DNA of 34,920 nt, taken from NCBI GenBank assembly GCA_044358015.1, contig JBIKOO010000015.1:1-34920 (forward strand). The letters run 5' to 3'. The notes under the pieces are model-generated. The model made no database searches. It was not told where the DNA came from and saw nothing but the letters and a program-made list of their open reading frames with translations. This document shows, one piece after another, positions 24,616-32,436 of the stretch. Source of the DNA: Casp-actino8 sp044358015 (GTDB lineage Bacteria > Actinomycetota > Acidimicrobiia > Acidimicrobiales > Ilumatobacteraceae). A program made the translations under genes and the position numbers. How positions within the stretch are numbered: position 1 is the stretch's first letter; every line of letters starts with the position of its first letter.

Positions 24616-26243
24616 CCAGTAATTGGAACTTCGGTCACCACACGAGTACTTGAAGATGGATCAGGCTGAATCAAGATCTCTAGCGTCCAAGTTCCGGGTG
24701 TCAATATCGACAGAGTTCCCACAAAATGATTAGGACCCAATTCGGCTATTGCCGCAGTAATCGTTGGCACTTCTGAACCTGGCAGCGTTAATCGCATCGT
24801 GAGGTTTTCAACGGGCGACAATGAGCCGCTTGGTGTCGTGACTGTGACGTGAATTTCGTTGTTACCGACCCGTCCTGGAGTCACCGCAACTCCAACGATC
24901 ATGTCCCCTTCAACAAGTTGAGTAGTGAAAACAGAATTCGCCGCGGTGATCTCGGGTGCTTGCGAGAGCATCCCAGCGGTGACCCCAAGTGCCATCACTG
25001 CAACAAAGACCTCAACCATGACAATACGCTGAATCGATCGAACTTCTCCCCTTCGAACCAGCCATTGCGCAAACGCTCCGAGGGTGACGGCCACAACGAC
25101 AATGCAGGATTTAATCAGCAGAGCCTGGCCCCACTTCGTTTGAGTGATGTCACTCAGTGAAGGAACTAAATGCCAGGTCTGCCACAAACCTGTGAAGACT
25201 GCGATCGGAATCGCAAAGGTTGCGATTCGAGAAAAACGCTGCACAACGACTTCTGCTTCGAGACTACGCATCACTCCACCGCCAGCCAGAACGACGAGAC
25301 CTCCGACCCACAAAATGACACTTGAGAGGTGGAGTGCATCAGCAAAAACCGCGATACCTGAATTTTCAGAGGCACTGGGGTGACCGGATGCTGACAAAGT
25401 CAGCACTATTCCTACCCCGACCAATGCGGTCGTTGACCTCCACCATGAAGTCAGCGACCTCGCAAAGTGACCTCGCAGCGACCACAACAGAACCAAGAGC
25501 GATAGCAAAAGCAATTCGCGGATGACGAGGGCTTTGCCCAATCGTGTCGCGTACACATCCGACCACAACGAAGTGTTGAAAAGATCAGACCATGAACCAG
25601 CGATGGTGTACGGCCCTTGCGTCACGAATAGAACGAATGCACTAACAAAAGCCAACAACCAACCGACTCCGATAAAAATCGGGACTCGGCGAGATGAAAT
25701 TGATCCGCCAGAGACCATGGCAAGACATCCCAGCACAAGGCAAAGCCCGAGAAAACCTAGAAACTTCGCGATGCCCATCACCCATGACAGACCGCTCGGT
25801 CCATTTTGTCCGGCCAACACATTTGTGATCAGATCACTCGTGGCGATGATTGGCGCCGAAGTCCCGATTTGAAATGTGTAGGCGCCTTCAATTGCGTGAC
25901 CGTCATTGGAGACCGCGCGCCAAGCGACGACATAGAGACCATCTGGAATTTCTGGAACATCGCCAGCAATCAAAACTGACGGATCGTCCGGTGAGAGTAA
26001 GGCTTCACCTAACACGATTCGTTGACCATCTTGATTGTAAATCTCAATTGAACGCGCAATGGGCGTGACAGGTTCATTGAAATCAAGGCGTATTTCGCTC
26101 GGGGCAGATTCAAGTACCGACGAAGGGGCCGGTGATGATGAGTCCAGTTGGGCATGCGCCGACACGGGAGACGCCCAAAAAAGTCCTGCAACAAGTGCCG
26201 TTATGAGAAGCAAAAACTGGCGCACTTTAGGCATTGTCATCAT
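24612..26243 (-). CDS. CopC-CopD fusion, copper uptake/resistance membrane protein (YcnJ-like)
   Basis: A 543-residue fusion. Residues 1-29 are a signal peptide ending PVSA, so the mature chain begins at His30 (HAQLDSSSPAPSS), the N-terminal histidine brace of CopC. The CopC beta-barrel continues with EIRLDFNEPVTP and ends with SNDGHAIEGAYTFQIG, which supplies the second copper histidine and Asp. After a linker come eight or so CopD membrane helices (about residues 150-430), then an extracytoplasmic C-terminal domain (about 440-543). The whole resembles B. subtilis YcnJ-type copper importers. Its ATG overlaps the upstream gene's stop as ATGA. Confidence 0.88.
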   Translation of the reverse strand: MMTMPKVRQFLLLITALVAGLFWASPVSAHAQLDSSSPAPSSVLESAPSEIRLDFNEPVTPIARSIEIYNQDGQRIVLGEALLSPDDPSVLIAGDVPEIPDGLYVVAWRAVSNDGHAIEGAYTFQIGTSAPIIATSDLITNVLAGQNGPSGLSWVMGIAKFLGFLGLCLVLGCLAMVSGGSISSRRVPIFIGVGWLLAFVSAFVLFVTQGPYTIAGSWSDLFNTSLWSDVYATRLGKALVIRELLLLSLLVLLWSLRGHFARSLTSWWRSTTALVGVGIVLTLSASGHPSASENSGIAVFADALHLSSVILWVGGLVVLAGGGVMRSLEAEVVVQRFSRIATFAIPIAVFTGLWQTWHLVPSLSDITQTKWGQALLIKSCIVVVAVTLGAFAQWLVRRGEVRSIQRIVMVEVFVAVMALGVTAGMLSQAPEITAANSVFTTQLVEGDMIVGVAVTPGRVGNNEIHVTVTTPSGSLSPVENLTMRLTLPGSEVPTITAAIAELGPNHFVGTLSILTPGTWTLEILIQPDPSSSTRVVTEVPITG

Positions 26244-26917
26244 CCCATCAATCCTGCTGGCGCAAGTGCGTCAATAACTGTGCGCCCCATCAACCAACCT
26301 AAACGCACTGTAGGGGACTGCGTGCGTATTTGTTGGGGAAGGTCAGTGAGTCCCATTGAGCCTCGAGACTTCCACTGCATGGTCATCACCGATAAGTCAT
26401 GCCGCACATAATCCATCGACCATGATTCGGGCCCGACACAGCCGAGTTCAGCCAATCCGAGGTCTCCCATATGAACTTCAACTTCACGCCAGCGGCGCAG
26501 TGGCAAATCGGTGACTCGCACTTCAATTCCAGACACCATTCGTGCCGAGCCGTACCACCCTTGACGCGCCGAAGCTATTGCTCCTTCCAACGCGTAAATC
26601 GAACGACGCACATCGGTTACATGCTCGGCGGCTGTTCGAGACGCTGCTTCGTTGATTGCGGTCACACGGGCCGCAAAGCCACCTTCATACTGGTCAGCAA
26701 TTTCGCCTTCCTCGGCTGCGAGAAAAAGTCGAATGATACTGTCGCCCTGTTGAGCGATATGCGCCAGCACATGACCGACTGTCCAATCTGGCAGCAACGA
26801 AGATCGAGAAACCATCTCATCGGTGAGACCACCCAGTCGCTCTAAGAGCAATTGATGCGAAGCCGCCAGACCTTCGACTTGTCGATTGATGACGGTGGCA
26901 TCAAATGTATTTTCCAC
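26240..26917 (-). CDS. Mycothiol-dependent maleylpyruvate isomerase-family (DinB-like) protein
   Basis: A DinB-fold protein of about 225 residues. WTVGHVLAHIAQQGDSIIR supplies the first metal histidine, and REVEVHMGDLGLA gives the Glu-x3-His pair. These are the metal ligands of the mycothiol-dependent maleylpyruvate isomerase N-terminal domain. Members transfer or isomerise using mycothiol; the substrate here is unknown. I prefer the GTG giving MENTFDATVINRQ, which has TACGGT seven bases upstream. The ATG at 26956 (MHQNHR) is in frame but would place the start inside a long hairpin. It is co-transcribed with copCD (ATGA overlap). Confidence 0.85.
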   Translation of the reverse strand: MENTFDATVINRQVEGLAASHQLLLERLGGLTDEMVSRSSLLPDWTVGHVLAHIAQQGDSIIRLFLAAEEGEIADQYEGGFAARVTAINEAASRTAAEHVTDVRRSIYALEGAIASARQGWYGSARMVSGIEVRVTDLPLRRWREVEVHMGDLGLAELGCVGPESWSMDYVRHDLSVMTMQWKSRGSMGLTDLPQQIRTQSPTVRLGWLMGRTVIDALAPAGLMG

Positions 26918-26924
26918 GCCCCAA

Positions 26925-26930
26925 ACCGTA
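26925..26930 (-). promoter_or_regulatory. Candidate -10 element, leaderless isomerase-copCD operon
   Basis: TACGGT on the minus strand, 7 bases before the GTG at 26917. The long palindrome at 26942-26996 lies immediately upstream, over the -35 region. Confidence 0.45.
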
Positions 26931-26941
26931 CTCGTCCATCT

Positions 26942-26996
26942 GTGATTCTGGTGCATAATCGTTGCGGATATCGCAAGGATTATGCACCAGAATCAC
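26942..26996. repeat. Perfect 19-bp inverted repeat with nested 5-bp stem
   Basis: Positions 26942-26960 and 26978-26996 are exact reverse complements. The 17-base spacer holds a second stem, TTGCG/CGCAA around GATAT, after one G-G mismatch. The element begins at the btuD stop codon and covers the region just upstream of the isomerase-copCD start. No T-run follows on either strand, so it is not a standard intrinsic terminator. It may act as an operator, a 3'-end stabilising or attenuating hairpin, or be a dispersed palindromic element. Confidence 0.9.
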
Positions 26997-27778
26997 GCTA
27001 GAGGCACCGTTCTTCTAGGTACGACGACAACCGTGCCGTCTGGTTCGTGAAGAACAGTCACTGACACCCCATAGAACTCAGACAATGTCTCGGCTTTCAA
27101 CACTTGTTCTGCCGGACCTGACGCGACGCAGTGACCTTGATGTAACAACGCGAGACGGTCGCTATACAAACCGGCCAATGTCAGATCGTGCATTGCCGAG
27201 ACCACCGTAAAGCCATGCTCGCGCCGCAAACTATCGACCAATTCGAGTGCTTGTTGTTGATGGCCGATATCTAACGCACTCGTTGGCTCATCAAGCAACA
27301 TAATCGGCGCTTCTTGAGCCAGTGCACGCGCAATCACTAATCGTTGACGCTCGCCGCCTGACAGAGTTCCGAGTCTCCGATTCGCGAAGTGTTCAAGATC
27401 AAGTCGTTCGATAACTCGGGCCACCATCATCCGATCATGTTTGGTTTCGTGACCAAAATATCCCACGTATGGATTTCGTCCCAGTAAGACGTATTCAGCC
27501 GCAGTCATATCGTCTGGCATTGAGGGTGACTGCGGAACATGCGCGACTAGCGCAGCTCGTCGACGCGATGAACGTAGATGCAACGGCGAACCATCAACCA
27601 AGATGCCGCCGTCATGTTTGACTAAACCAGCTGCAGAACGCAAAAGTGATGACTTGCCGGCACCGTTTGGCCCAATGAGACATAACCACTCCCCTGGTCG
27701 AACCGTGTCAGTGAAACCTTGAACTGCAGTTGAGGATCCATATTTGACAGATACATCAACAAAGGCCAGTGATGTCAT
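26993..27778 (-). CDS. btuD: Cobalamin ABC transporter ATP-binding protein
   Basis: The ATPase of the B12 importer, 261 residues. Walker A is GPNGAGKSSLLR, the Q-loop VAHVPQSPSMPDD, the signature LSGGERQRLVIARALA, Walker B IMLLDEPTSALD, and the switch His lies in SAMHDLTLAGLYSDRL. It belongs to the FecE/BtuD/HmuV group. The cobalamin riboswitch ahead of the operon assigns B12 or a related corrinoid as the substrate. Its ATG overlaps the btuC stop (ATGA). Confidence 0.9.
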   Translation of the reverse strand: MTSLAFVDVSVKYGSSTAVQGFTDTVRPGEWLCLIGPNGAGKSSLLRSAAGLVKHDGGILVDGSPLHLRSSRRRAALVAHVPQSPSMPDDMTAAEYVLLGRNPYVGYFGHETKHDRMMVARVIERLDLEHFANRRLGTLSGGERQRLVIARALAQEAPIMLLDEPTSALDIGHQQQALELVDSLRREHGFTVVSAMHDLTLAGLYSDRLALLHQGHCVASGPAEQVLKAETLSEFYGVSVTVLHEPDGTVVVVPRRTVPLA

Positions 27779-28827
27779 CGTGAAGCTCCTTGACGTGAAC
27801 GTAAAACGATAATGAAAAACGGTGCACCTAAAAATGCGGTGACAACTCCGATAGGAGTTTCAGCTGGGTCGGACAAAATTCGCCCAGGAATATCGGCCAC
27901 GATCAAAAAGGCCGCACCGAGAAGAACGGTCAGTGGCAAGATCCGGCGATAACTCGAACCAGCGAGCAATCGAACTAAATGAGGAACAACAATTCCGACA
28001 AACCCGATGAGTCCGCTCACGCTCACCACTGCTGCAGTTCCTAACGTTGCAGCAATCACAACAGTGAGTCGAATGCGATCAACACGTGCTCCAAGAGATT
28101 GCGCCTCATCATCGCCAACCCGCAAGACATCAAGCAACCGACGATGCCACAACAAAACTCCGGTGCTCACAACTACGTACGGCAAAACCAAACGTACGTC
28201 GTGCCAAGTAGCCGTTGATAAACGACCAAGGATCCAGCTATAGACCTGACGAACAACATCGGTATTCTTCTGCAACATGAACGTCTGAATTGCAGTGGCA
28301 AGAGATGTCACGGCAACACCAGCAAGTACGAGCGTTGCCGATGATTTCGCTGCGCCGAACGCTGCACCTACCGAATACGTAATCATCACCGCCACGAGAC
28401 CACCAGCAAAGGCAGCTATCGGCAATGGGTCAATTGGCCACGACGAACTGCTTGCGCGCGCCGTGACGATAATGACCGTTGCTCCGAGTCCAGCCCCAGC
28501 AGCAACACCCAACAAATACGGATCTACCAAGGGATTACGAAACACCCCCTGATACGAAGCGCCAGCAATTGACAACATCGCACCCACAATGCCGGCGAGA
28601 ACTACTCGGGGCATACGAATCTGCCACAGCACAGTGCTTTGCAATTCGGTAGCACCTGATGAGATGTCAATGAAAGGTAAACGATTCAACAACTCGGCAG
28701 GCACCCGCCACCAATCTGGCCCAGCGGGCCCGACCATGGCGCCGAACAAGAACGCGATCGCAAGCAAGACACATGCCAACGGCATCCACCATGAGCGCTC
28801 TGAATCGCGAACTTGTTCGGGCAACAT
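27775..28827 (-). CDS. btuC: Cobalamin ABC transporter permease (FecCD family)
   Basis: A 350-residue permease with about nine to ten membrane helices, of the FecCD family. RMPRVVLAGIVGAMLSIAGASYQGVFRNPLVDPYLLGVAAGAG-type sequence is present early, with the conserved RNPLVDPYLLG. Later come WILGRLSTATWHDV, GLIGFVGIVVPHLVRLLAGS and DIPGRILSDPAETPIGVVTA, which contact the ATPase and line the channel. It starts five bases after the btuF stop. Specificity is inferred from the riboswitch. Confidence 0.92.
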   Translation of the reverse strand: MLPEQVRDSERSWWMPLACVLLAIAFLFGAMVGPAGPDWWRVPAELLNRLPFIDISSGATELQSTVLWQIRMPRVVLAGIVGAMLSIAGASYQGVFRNPLVDPYLLGVAAGAGLGATVIIVTARASSSSWPIDPLPIAAFAGGLVAVMITYSVGAAFGAAKSSATLVLAGVAVTSLATAIQTFMLQKNTDVVRQVYSWILGRLSTATWHDVRLVLPYVVVSTGVLLWHRRLLDVLRVGDDEAQSLGARVDRIRLTVVIAATLGTAAVVSVSGLIGFVGIVVPHLVRLLAGSSYRRILPLTVLLGAAFLIVADIPGRILSDPAETPIGVVTAFLGAPFFIIVLRSRQGASR

Positions 28828-28832
28828 GTAGG

Positions 28833-29786
28833 TCAGCTCAAACTTGCAATGTACTGGGAAACGCCATCAGCGACAGCTTGCACGTACTCAACGAGACGCG
28901 GTCCCCAGCGAGACGCAATGTCGTCGTCAATGGCAACAATGTTGCCCGACACAACCGCTGACAAGCCCGACCATCCTGGACGAGCAGCAACCGTTTCAGC
29001 GGTTACACCCAAATTCACGTCAGCCAAGAAAATGACATTCGGATCCTGGCTTACGATGAACTCTGCCGACAATTGCGGATAATCGGTTTCGCCTTCGGTG
29101 GCATCAGCAATATTGCGCATGCCGAAGAGTTCATAGATTGAACCGATAAACGTATTTCCCGTCACCGAGTAATACGTGTCATCGAGTTCGTGGTAGTAGC
29201 TAATTGGCGCGGCCGGAATTTCAATTGCTGCAACAATTTCAGCAATGTCATCTTTCATTTTCTGAGTAACGCTTTGCGCATCATCAAGGCGGCCGACCAC
29301 ATCTCCGAGTTCAACAATCTGTTCATACGCCTCGTCCAAAGTCATCGGAGCAGGACTCACCCACGACTCAATTCCGATCGTTGACAATTGTTCAGCGAGT
29401 CCGCTGAAGTCATCACCAATCACTACCAAATCGGGCTCAAGGGCCGAGATTGCTTCGACGTTAGGTTCGTACGCCGAAATATCGGTGAGAACTGATGCTG
29501 ATTCTGCGGGGTAATTCGACATTGAATCGACCGCAACCACTTGGTCACCCGCACCAAGCGCATACAAGATTTCGGTATGCGTTGGCGACAACGACACGAT
29601 TCGTTGCGGTGTATCGTCGACAACTTCAGTTGACACCGGCGCTTCTGTTTCAACACTGGCTGATGAATCTGTTTTGTCGCCACCACATGCTGCGAGCAGT
29701 GAGCTCAGGGCGACGAGTGATCCAATCAGGACACGGCGTGTGGTTCGACGCTGAGGTTTATTGGCACTTACTAGGTTTGCTTTCAT
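28833..29786 (-). CDS. btuF: Cobalamin-binding lipoprotein of ABC importer
   Basis: A 317-residue substrate-binding lipoprotein. After MKANLVSANKPQRRTTRR comes a hydrophobic signal and the lipobox SLLAACGG. The mature part has the class-III binding-protein fold: QRIVSLSPTHTEILYALGAGDQ, then AISALEPDLVVIGDD, a long connecting helix (DAQSVTQKMKDDIAEIV), and SGLSAVVSGNIVAID in the second lobe. The start is fixed by a strong Shine-Dalgarno GGAGG eight bases upstream; the longer open frame to 29885 runs back into the riboswitch and is not used. Translation is probably gated by the hairpin that covers the Shine-Dalgarno. Confidence 0.92.
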   Translation of the reverse strand: MKANLVSANKPQRRTTRRVLIGSLVALSSLLAACGGDKTDSSASVETEAPVSTEVVDDTPQRIVSLSPTHTEILYALGAGDQVVAVDSMSNYPAESASVLTDISAYEPNVEAISALEPDLVVIGDDFSGLAEQLSTIGIESWVSPAPMTLDEAYEQIVELGDVVGRLDDAQSVTQKMKDDIAEIVAAIEIPAAPISYYHELDDTYYSVTGNTFIGSIYELFGMRNIADATEGETDYPQLSAEFIVSQDPNVIFLADVNLGVTAETVAARPGWSGLSAVVSGNIVAIDDDIASRWGPRLVEYVQAVADGVSQYIASLS

Positions 29787-29790
29787 GAAA

Positions 29791-29815
29791 GCTTCCTCCA
29801 TTGCTTTGAGGAAGC
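29791..29815 (-). promoter_or_regulatory. Hairpin sequestering the btuF Shine-Dalgarno
   Basis: On the minus strand GCTTCCTC (29815-29808) pairs perfectly with GAGGAAGC (29798-29791) across a 9-base loop. The right arm overlaps the GGAGG ribosome binding site. This is the likely expression platform of the upstream cobalamin riboswitch, acting on translation. Confidence 0.75.
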
Positions 29816-29869
29816 AAGAGGAGTGCGAGGAAGAGACAAGCCATTCCTGCGCGATCCGCCCTTGCCTCG

Positions 29870-30003
29870 AGGGTTGATATCGCATACAGATCAGGCGACC
29901 GGACTCGTTAGCGAAACTCTCGTTTGCTACACAACCGTTGCGGGACAGTGCCGGGATCTCACCGGACTTCGCTGTTTTCTGTACGTGTCGACTATTGCCG
30001 ACG
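29870..30003 (-). ncRNA. Cobalamin (B12) riboswitch
   Basis: On the minus strand the conserved core reads GTCCGGTGAGATCCCGGCAC, then TGTCCCGCAACGGT, and further on the B12-box AGTCCGGTCGCCTGATCTG. These are the order and spacing of AdoCbl-type riboswitches. It fills most of the gap between aspC and btuF and so controls btuFCD. Exact ends are approximate. Confidence 0.88.
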
Positions 30004-30008
30004 GAGTG

Positions 30009-30037
30009 AACCTAACACATGAAGTACTCGCGTTCAA
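30009..30037 (-). promoter_or_regulatory. Promoter of the btuFCD riboswitch transcript
   Basis: On the minus strand TTGAAC (-35) and TAGGTT (-10) are separated by exactly 17 bases. This puts the transcription start near 30002, right where the riboswitch begins. It is the best two-box promoter in the window. Confidence 0.7.
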
Positions 30038-30044
30038 CAATTTG

Positions 30045-31259
30045 TTAAGAGCGCGCCACCAAATCAGCGATTCGTCGAATACCTTCTTCAAGATCGGCAT
30101 CACCAAGAGCAAATGAGAATCGTGCGTAACCAGATGTCCCGAATGCTTCACCAGGAACAATTGCCACTTTTACTTCCGACAAAATGATGTCAGCTAGTTC
30201 CATGCTGTTATTTGCAGTCTTGCCATTGAAGGTTTTGCCAATTAAGCCAGTGACATTCGGGTAGCAATAAAACGCACCTTCTGGTTCAAGACATGTGATG
30301 CCCTGAATGTCATTCAACATTCGATGCATTGTGCGCCCACGACGTTCGAATGCATCGCGCATCATTGATACAGCCGACAGATCGCCAGCAACTGCTGCAA
30401 GCGCTGCTGCTTGTGCAACGTTATTGACATTTGAAGTGGCATGACTTTGGAAGTTGATTGATGCCTTCATCACATCTGAAGGTCCGATCATCCAGCCAAC
30501 GCGCCAACCAGTCATTGCATATGTCTTTGCAACGCCATTCACAATGAGACACTGATTCGCCAGTTCAGGAACGAGCGTTGGCATGCTCGTGAATTTGTGT
30601 TGACCGTACGTGAGGTGTTCGTAAATCTCGTCAGTGATCACCCAGATACCGCGTGATACTGCCCACTCGCCAATGGCCTTCACTTCTTCAGGTGGATACA
30701 CCGAACCCGAGGGGTTATCAGGCGACACGAACAACAAAACTTTCGTGCGCTTTGTTAGGGCTTTTTCGAGCTGCTCAACCGTGACCCGAAATCCTGTTTC
30801 TTCAGTCGTGTCAACGACAACAGGAACTCCGCCTGCCAATGTGACCGCTTCGGGATAAGTGGTCCAATACGGAGCAGGCACAATGACTTCATCGCCCGGA
30901 TCACACAACGCCGCAAATGCGGTGAACACAGCGTGCTTGCCACCGTTCGTGACGAGGACTTGATTGGCAGTTGTCTGAAAGCCACTGTCGCGCAAAGTCT
31001 TCGCAGCGATTGCCTCACGCAATTCAGGTAGTCCGGCCGCGGGCGTGTAACGATGCATCTTCGGGTCGCGACAAGCCTTCACTGCTGCCTCAACAATGTG
31101 CTCTGGCGTCGGGAAGTCGGGCTCGCCGGCGCCGAAACCAATCACGTTTTCGCCAGCAGCTTTCAGGGCCTTGGCTTTGGCATCTACAGCCAAAGTTGCC
31201 GATTCAGCGATGGCTGCGAGACGAGAAGATGTGCGCTTGCTTTGGGGTGACGAACTCAT
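30045..31259 (-). CDS. aspC: Pyridoxal-phosphate aspartate aminotransferase (class I)
   Basis: A 404-residue fold-type-I aminotransferase that should interconvert aspartate and oxaloacetate with glutamate and 2-oxoglutarate. Landmarks are GFGAGEPDFPTPEHI, HRYTPAAGLPELREAIA, the substrate-site VSPDNPSG, TDEIYEHL, the PLP lysine Lys245 in NGVAKTYAMTGWRVGW, and RFSFALGD with the carboxylate-binding Arg. It resembles the Ib (AspB/prephenate-accepting) subgroup. I choose the ATG giving MSSSPQSK, which has TAGCAT seven bases upstream; another ATG lies three codons earlier. It is divergent from serC with overlapping -10 boxes. Confidence 0.9.
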   Translation of the reverse strand: MSSSPQSKRTSSRLAAIAESATLAVDAKAKALKAAGENVIGFGAGEPDFPTPEHIVEAAVKACRDPKMHRYTPAAGLPELREAIAAKTLRDSGFQTTANQVLVTNGGKHAVFTAFAALCDPGDEVIVPAPYWTTYPEAVTLAGGVPVVVDTTEETGFRVTVEQLEKALTKRTKVLLFVSPDNPSGSVYPPEEVKAIGEWAVSRGIWVITDEIYEHLTYGQHKFTSMPTLVPELANQCLIVNGVAKTYAMTGWRVGWMIGPSDVMKASINFQSHATSNVNNVAQAAALAAVAGDLSAVSMMRDAFERRGRTMHRMLNDIQGITCLEPEGAFYCYPNVTGLIGKTFNGKTANNSMELADIILSEVKVAIVPGEAFGTSGYARFSFALGDADLEEGIRRIADLVARS

Positions 31260-31265
31260 GCCTGC

Positions 31266-31271
31266 CATGCT
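31266..31271 (+). promoter_or_regulatory. Candidate -10 element, leaderless serC
   Basis: CATGCT, 6 bases before the serC GTG. It is a weaker match to TANNNT and overlaps the aspC element on the other strand. Confidence 0.35.
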
Positions 31272-31272
31272 A
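31267..31272 (-). promoter_or_regulatory. Candidate -10 element, leaderless aspC
   Basis: TAGCAT on the minus strand, 7 bases before the aspC ATG at 31259. Confidence 0.5.
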
Positions 31273-31277
31273 AGACA

Positions 31278-32426
31278 GTGAGCATTACTGACCCCCGATC
31301 AATTCGCATTTCTTCCAATCTTTTGCCAGCCGACGGTCGCTTCGGTTGCGGACCTTCGAAAGTGCGACCCGAACAGATAGAGGCCTTGGCTGCGGCCGGA
31401 CCAGCCCTCATGGGTACATCACACCGCCAAGCACCCGTGAAGAATTTGGTGGGATCGGTTCGCTCTGGGCTGACCGATTTGTTTGGACTTCCCGAAGGTT
31501 GGGAGATCGTTCTTGGCAATGGTGGCTCGACAGTTTTTTGGGATGTAGCAACTTTCGGACTTGTTGAAAGGCACAGTCAACACTTGGTGTTTGGCGAGTT
31601 CTCATCGAAGTTTGCCGAAGCCGTTGCCGCTGCACCACATTTGGGCGATCCGACCGTGATCAAGACCGACCCTGGCACTCATCCGACCGCGACCTCACAA
31701 TCTGGAATCGACACCTACGCCTTCACCCATAATGAGACATCCACTGGCGTGATGATGCCCCTGGTACGCCCAGCGGACAGTGGCGATGCTTTGGTGGTCG
31801 TCGATGCAACGTCGGCAGCTGGTGGCTTGCTCTGGAATCCATCCGAAGTCGATGTTTACTACTTCGCTCCGCAAAAGTGTTTCGCATCCGATGGTGGCTT
31901 GTGGTTCGCCGCCTGTTCACCGCGCGCGCTTGAACGCATTGAGAAAATTTCGGCATCGAAGCGCTGGATCCCCGCGTCGCTTGACCTGAAGATCGCACTT
32001 GACAACAGCAAGGCGAATCAGACCTACAACACGCCCGCACTCGCCACCTTGGTCATGCTTGATGCACAAGTGAAGTGGATGAATGAAATCGGTGGATTAA
32101 GCGCATGCAATGCCCGTTCGGCTCAATCATCGTCCATCTTGTATTCGTGGGCCGAGTCACGCGATTGGGCCACCCCATTCGTGAGCAATCCCGCCCAGCG
32201 TTCGCAGGTTGTCGGAACAATTGACATTGCCGCGGTAGCCGACGGCGGAGTTGATGCCAATGATGTGTGCGCCGCTTTGCGGGCAAATGGAGTGGTTGAC
32301 ACCGACAGTTACCGCAAATTGGGGCGTAATCAGATACGAGTTGGCATGTTTCCTGCGATTGATCCCGAAGATGTTCAGGCCCTGACGGCGTGCATTGACG
32401 TTGTGGTTGAGGCATTGCGCGGGTGA
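31278..32426 (+). CDS. serC: Phosphoserine aminotransferase (actinobacterial type)
   Basis: SerC converts 3-phosphohydroxypyruvate to phosphoserine in serine synthesis. The 382-residue protein follows the actinobacterial SerC form: RFGCGPSKVRPEQIEAL, GTSHRQAPVKNLVGSVR, LGNGGSTVFWDVATFGL, FTHNETSTGVM, VVDATSAAGG, and the PLP lysine Lys200 in YYFAPQKCFASDGG. It starts at a GTG; its start codon lies only 18 bases from that of divergent aspC. The PAC2 gene follows after ten bases and is probably co-transcribed. Confidence 0.95.
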   Translation: MSITDPRSIRISSNLLPADGRFGCGPSKVRPEQIEALAAAGPALMGTSHRQAPVKNLVGSVRSGLTDLFGLPEGWEIVLGNGGSTVFWDVATFGLVERHSQHLVFGEFSSKFAEAVAAAPHLGDPTVIKTDPGTHPTATSQSGIDTYAFTHNETSTGVMMPLVRPADSGDALVVVDATSAAGGLLWNPSEVDVYYFAPQKCFASDGGLWFAACSPRALERIEKISASKRWIPASLDLKIALDNSKANQTYNTPALATLVMLDAQVKWMNEIGGLSACNARSAQSSSILYSWAESRDWATPFVSNPAQRSQVVGTIDIAAVADGGVDANDVCAALRANGVVDTDSYRKLGRNQIRVGMFPAIDPEDVQALTACIDVVVEALRG

Positions 32427-32436
32427 GACTCTAGGA

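Noticed and set aside
26942..26996. Intrinsic terminator of btuFCD
   Set aside because: The stem is ideal but no run of T follows it on the minus strand, so it is listed as a palindromic element of open function.
26993..29786. Heme or siderophore ABC transporter
   Set aside because: Sequence alone would allow it, but the cobalamin riboswitch upstream assigns the operon to B12 uptake.
29787..29885. Upstream extension of btuF (33 extra codons)
   Set aside because: The extension runs into the cobalamin riboswitch, and the internal ATG has an ideal Shine-Dalgarno and signal peptide.
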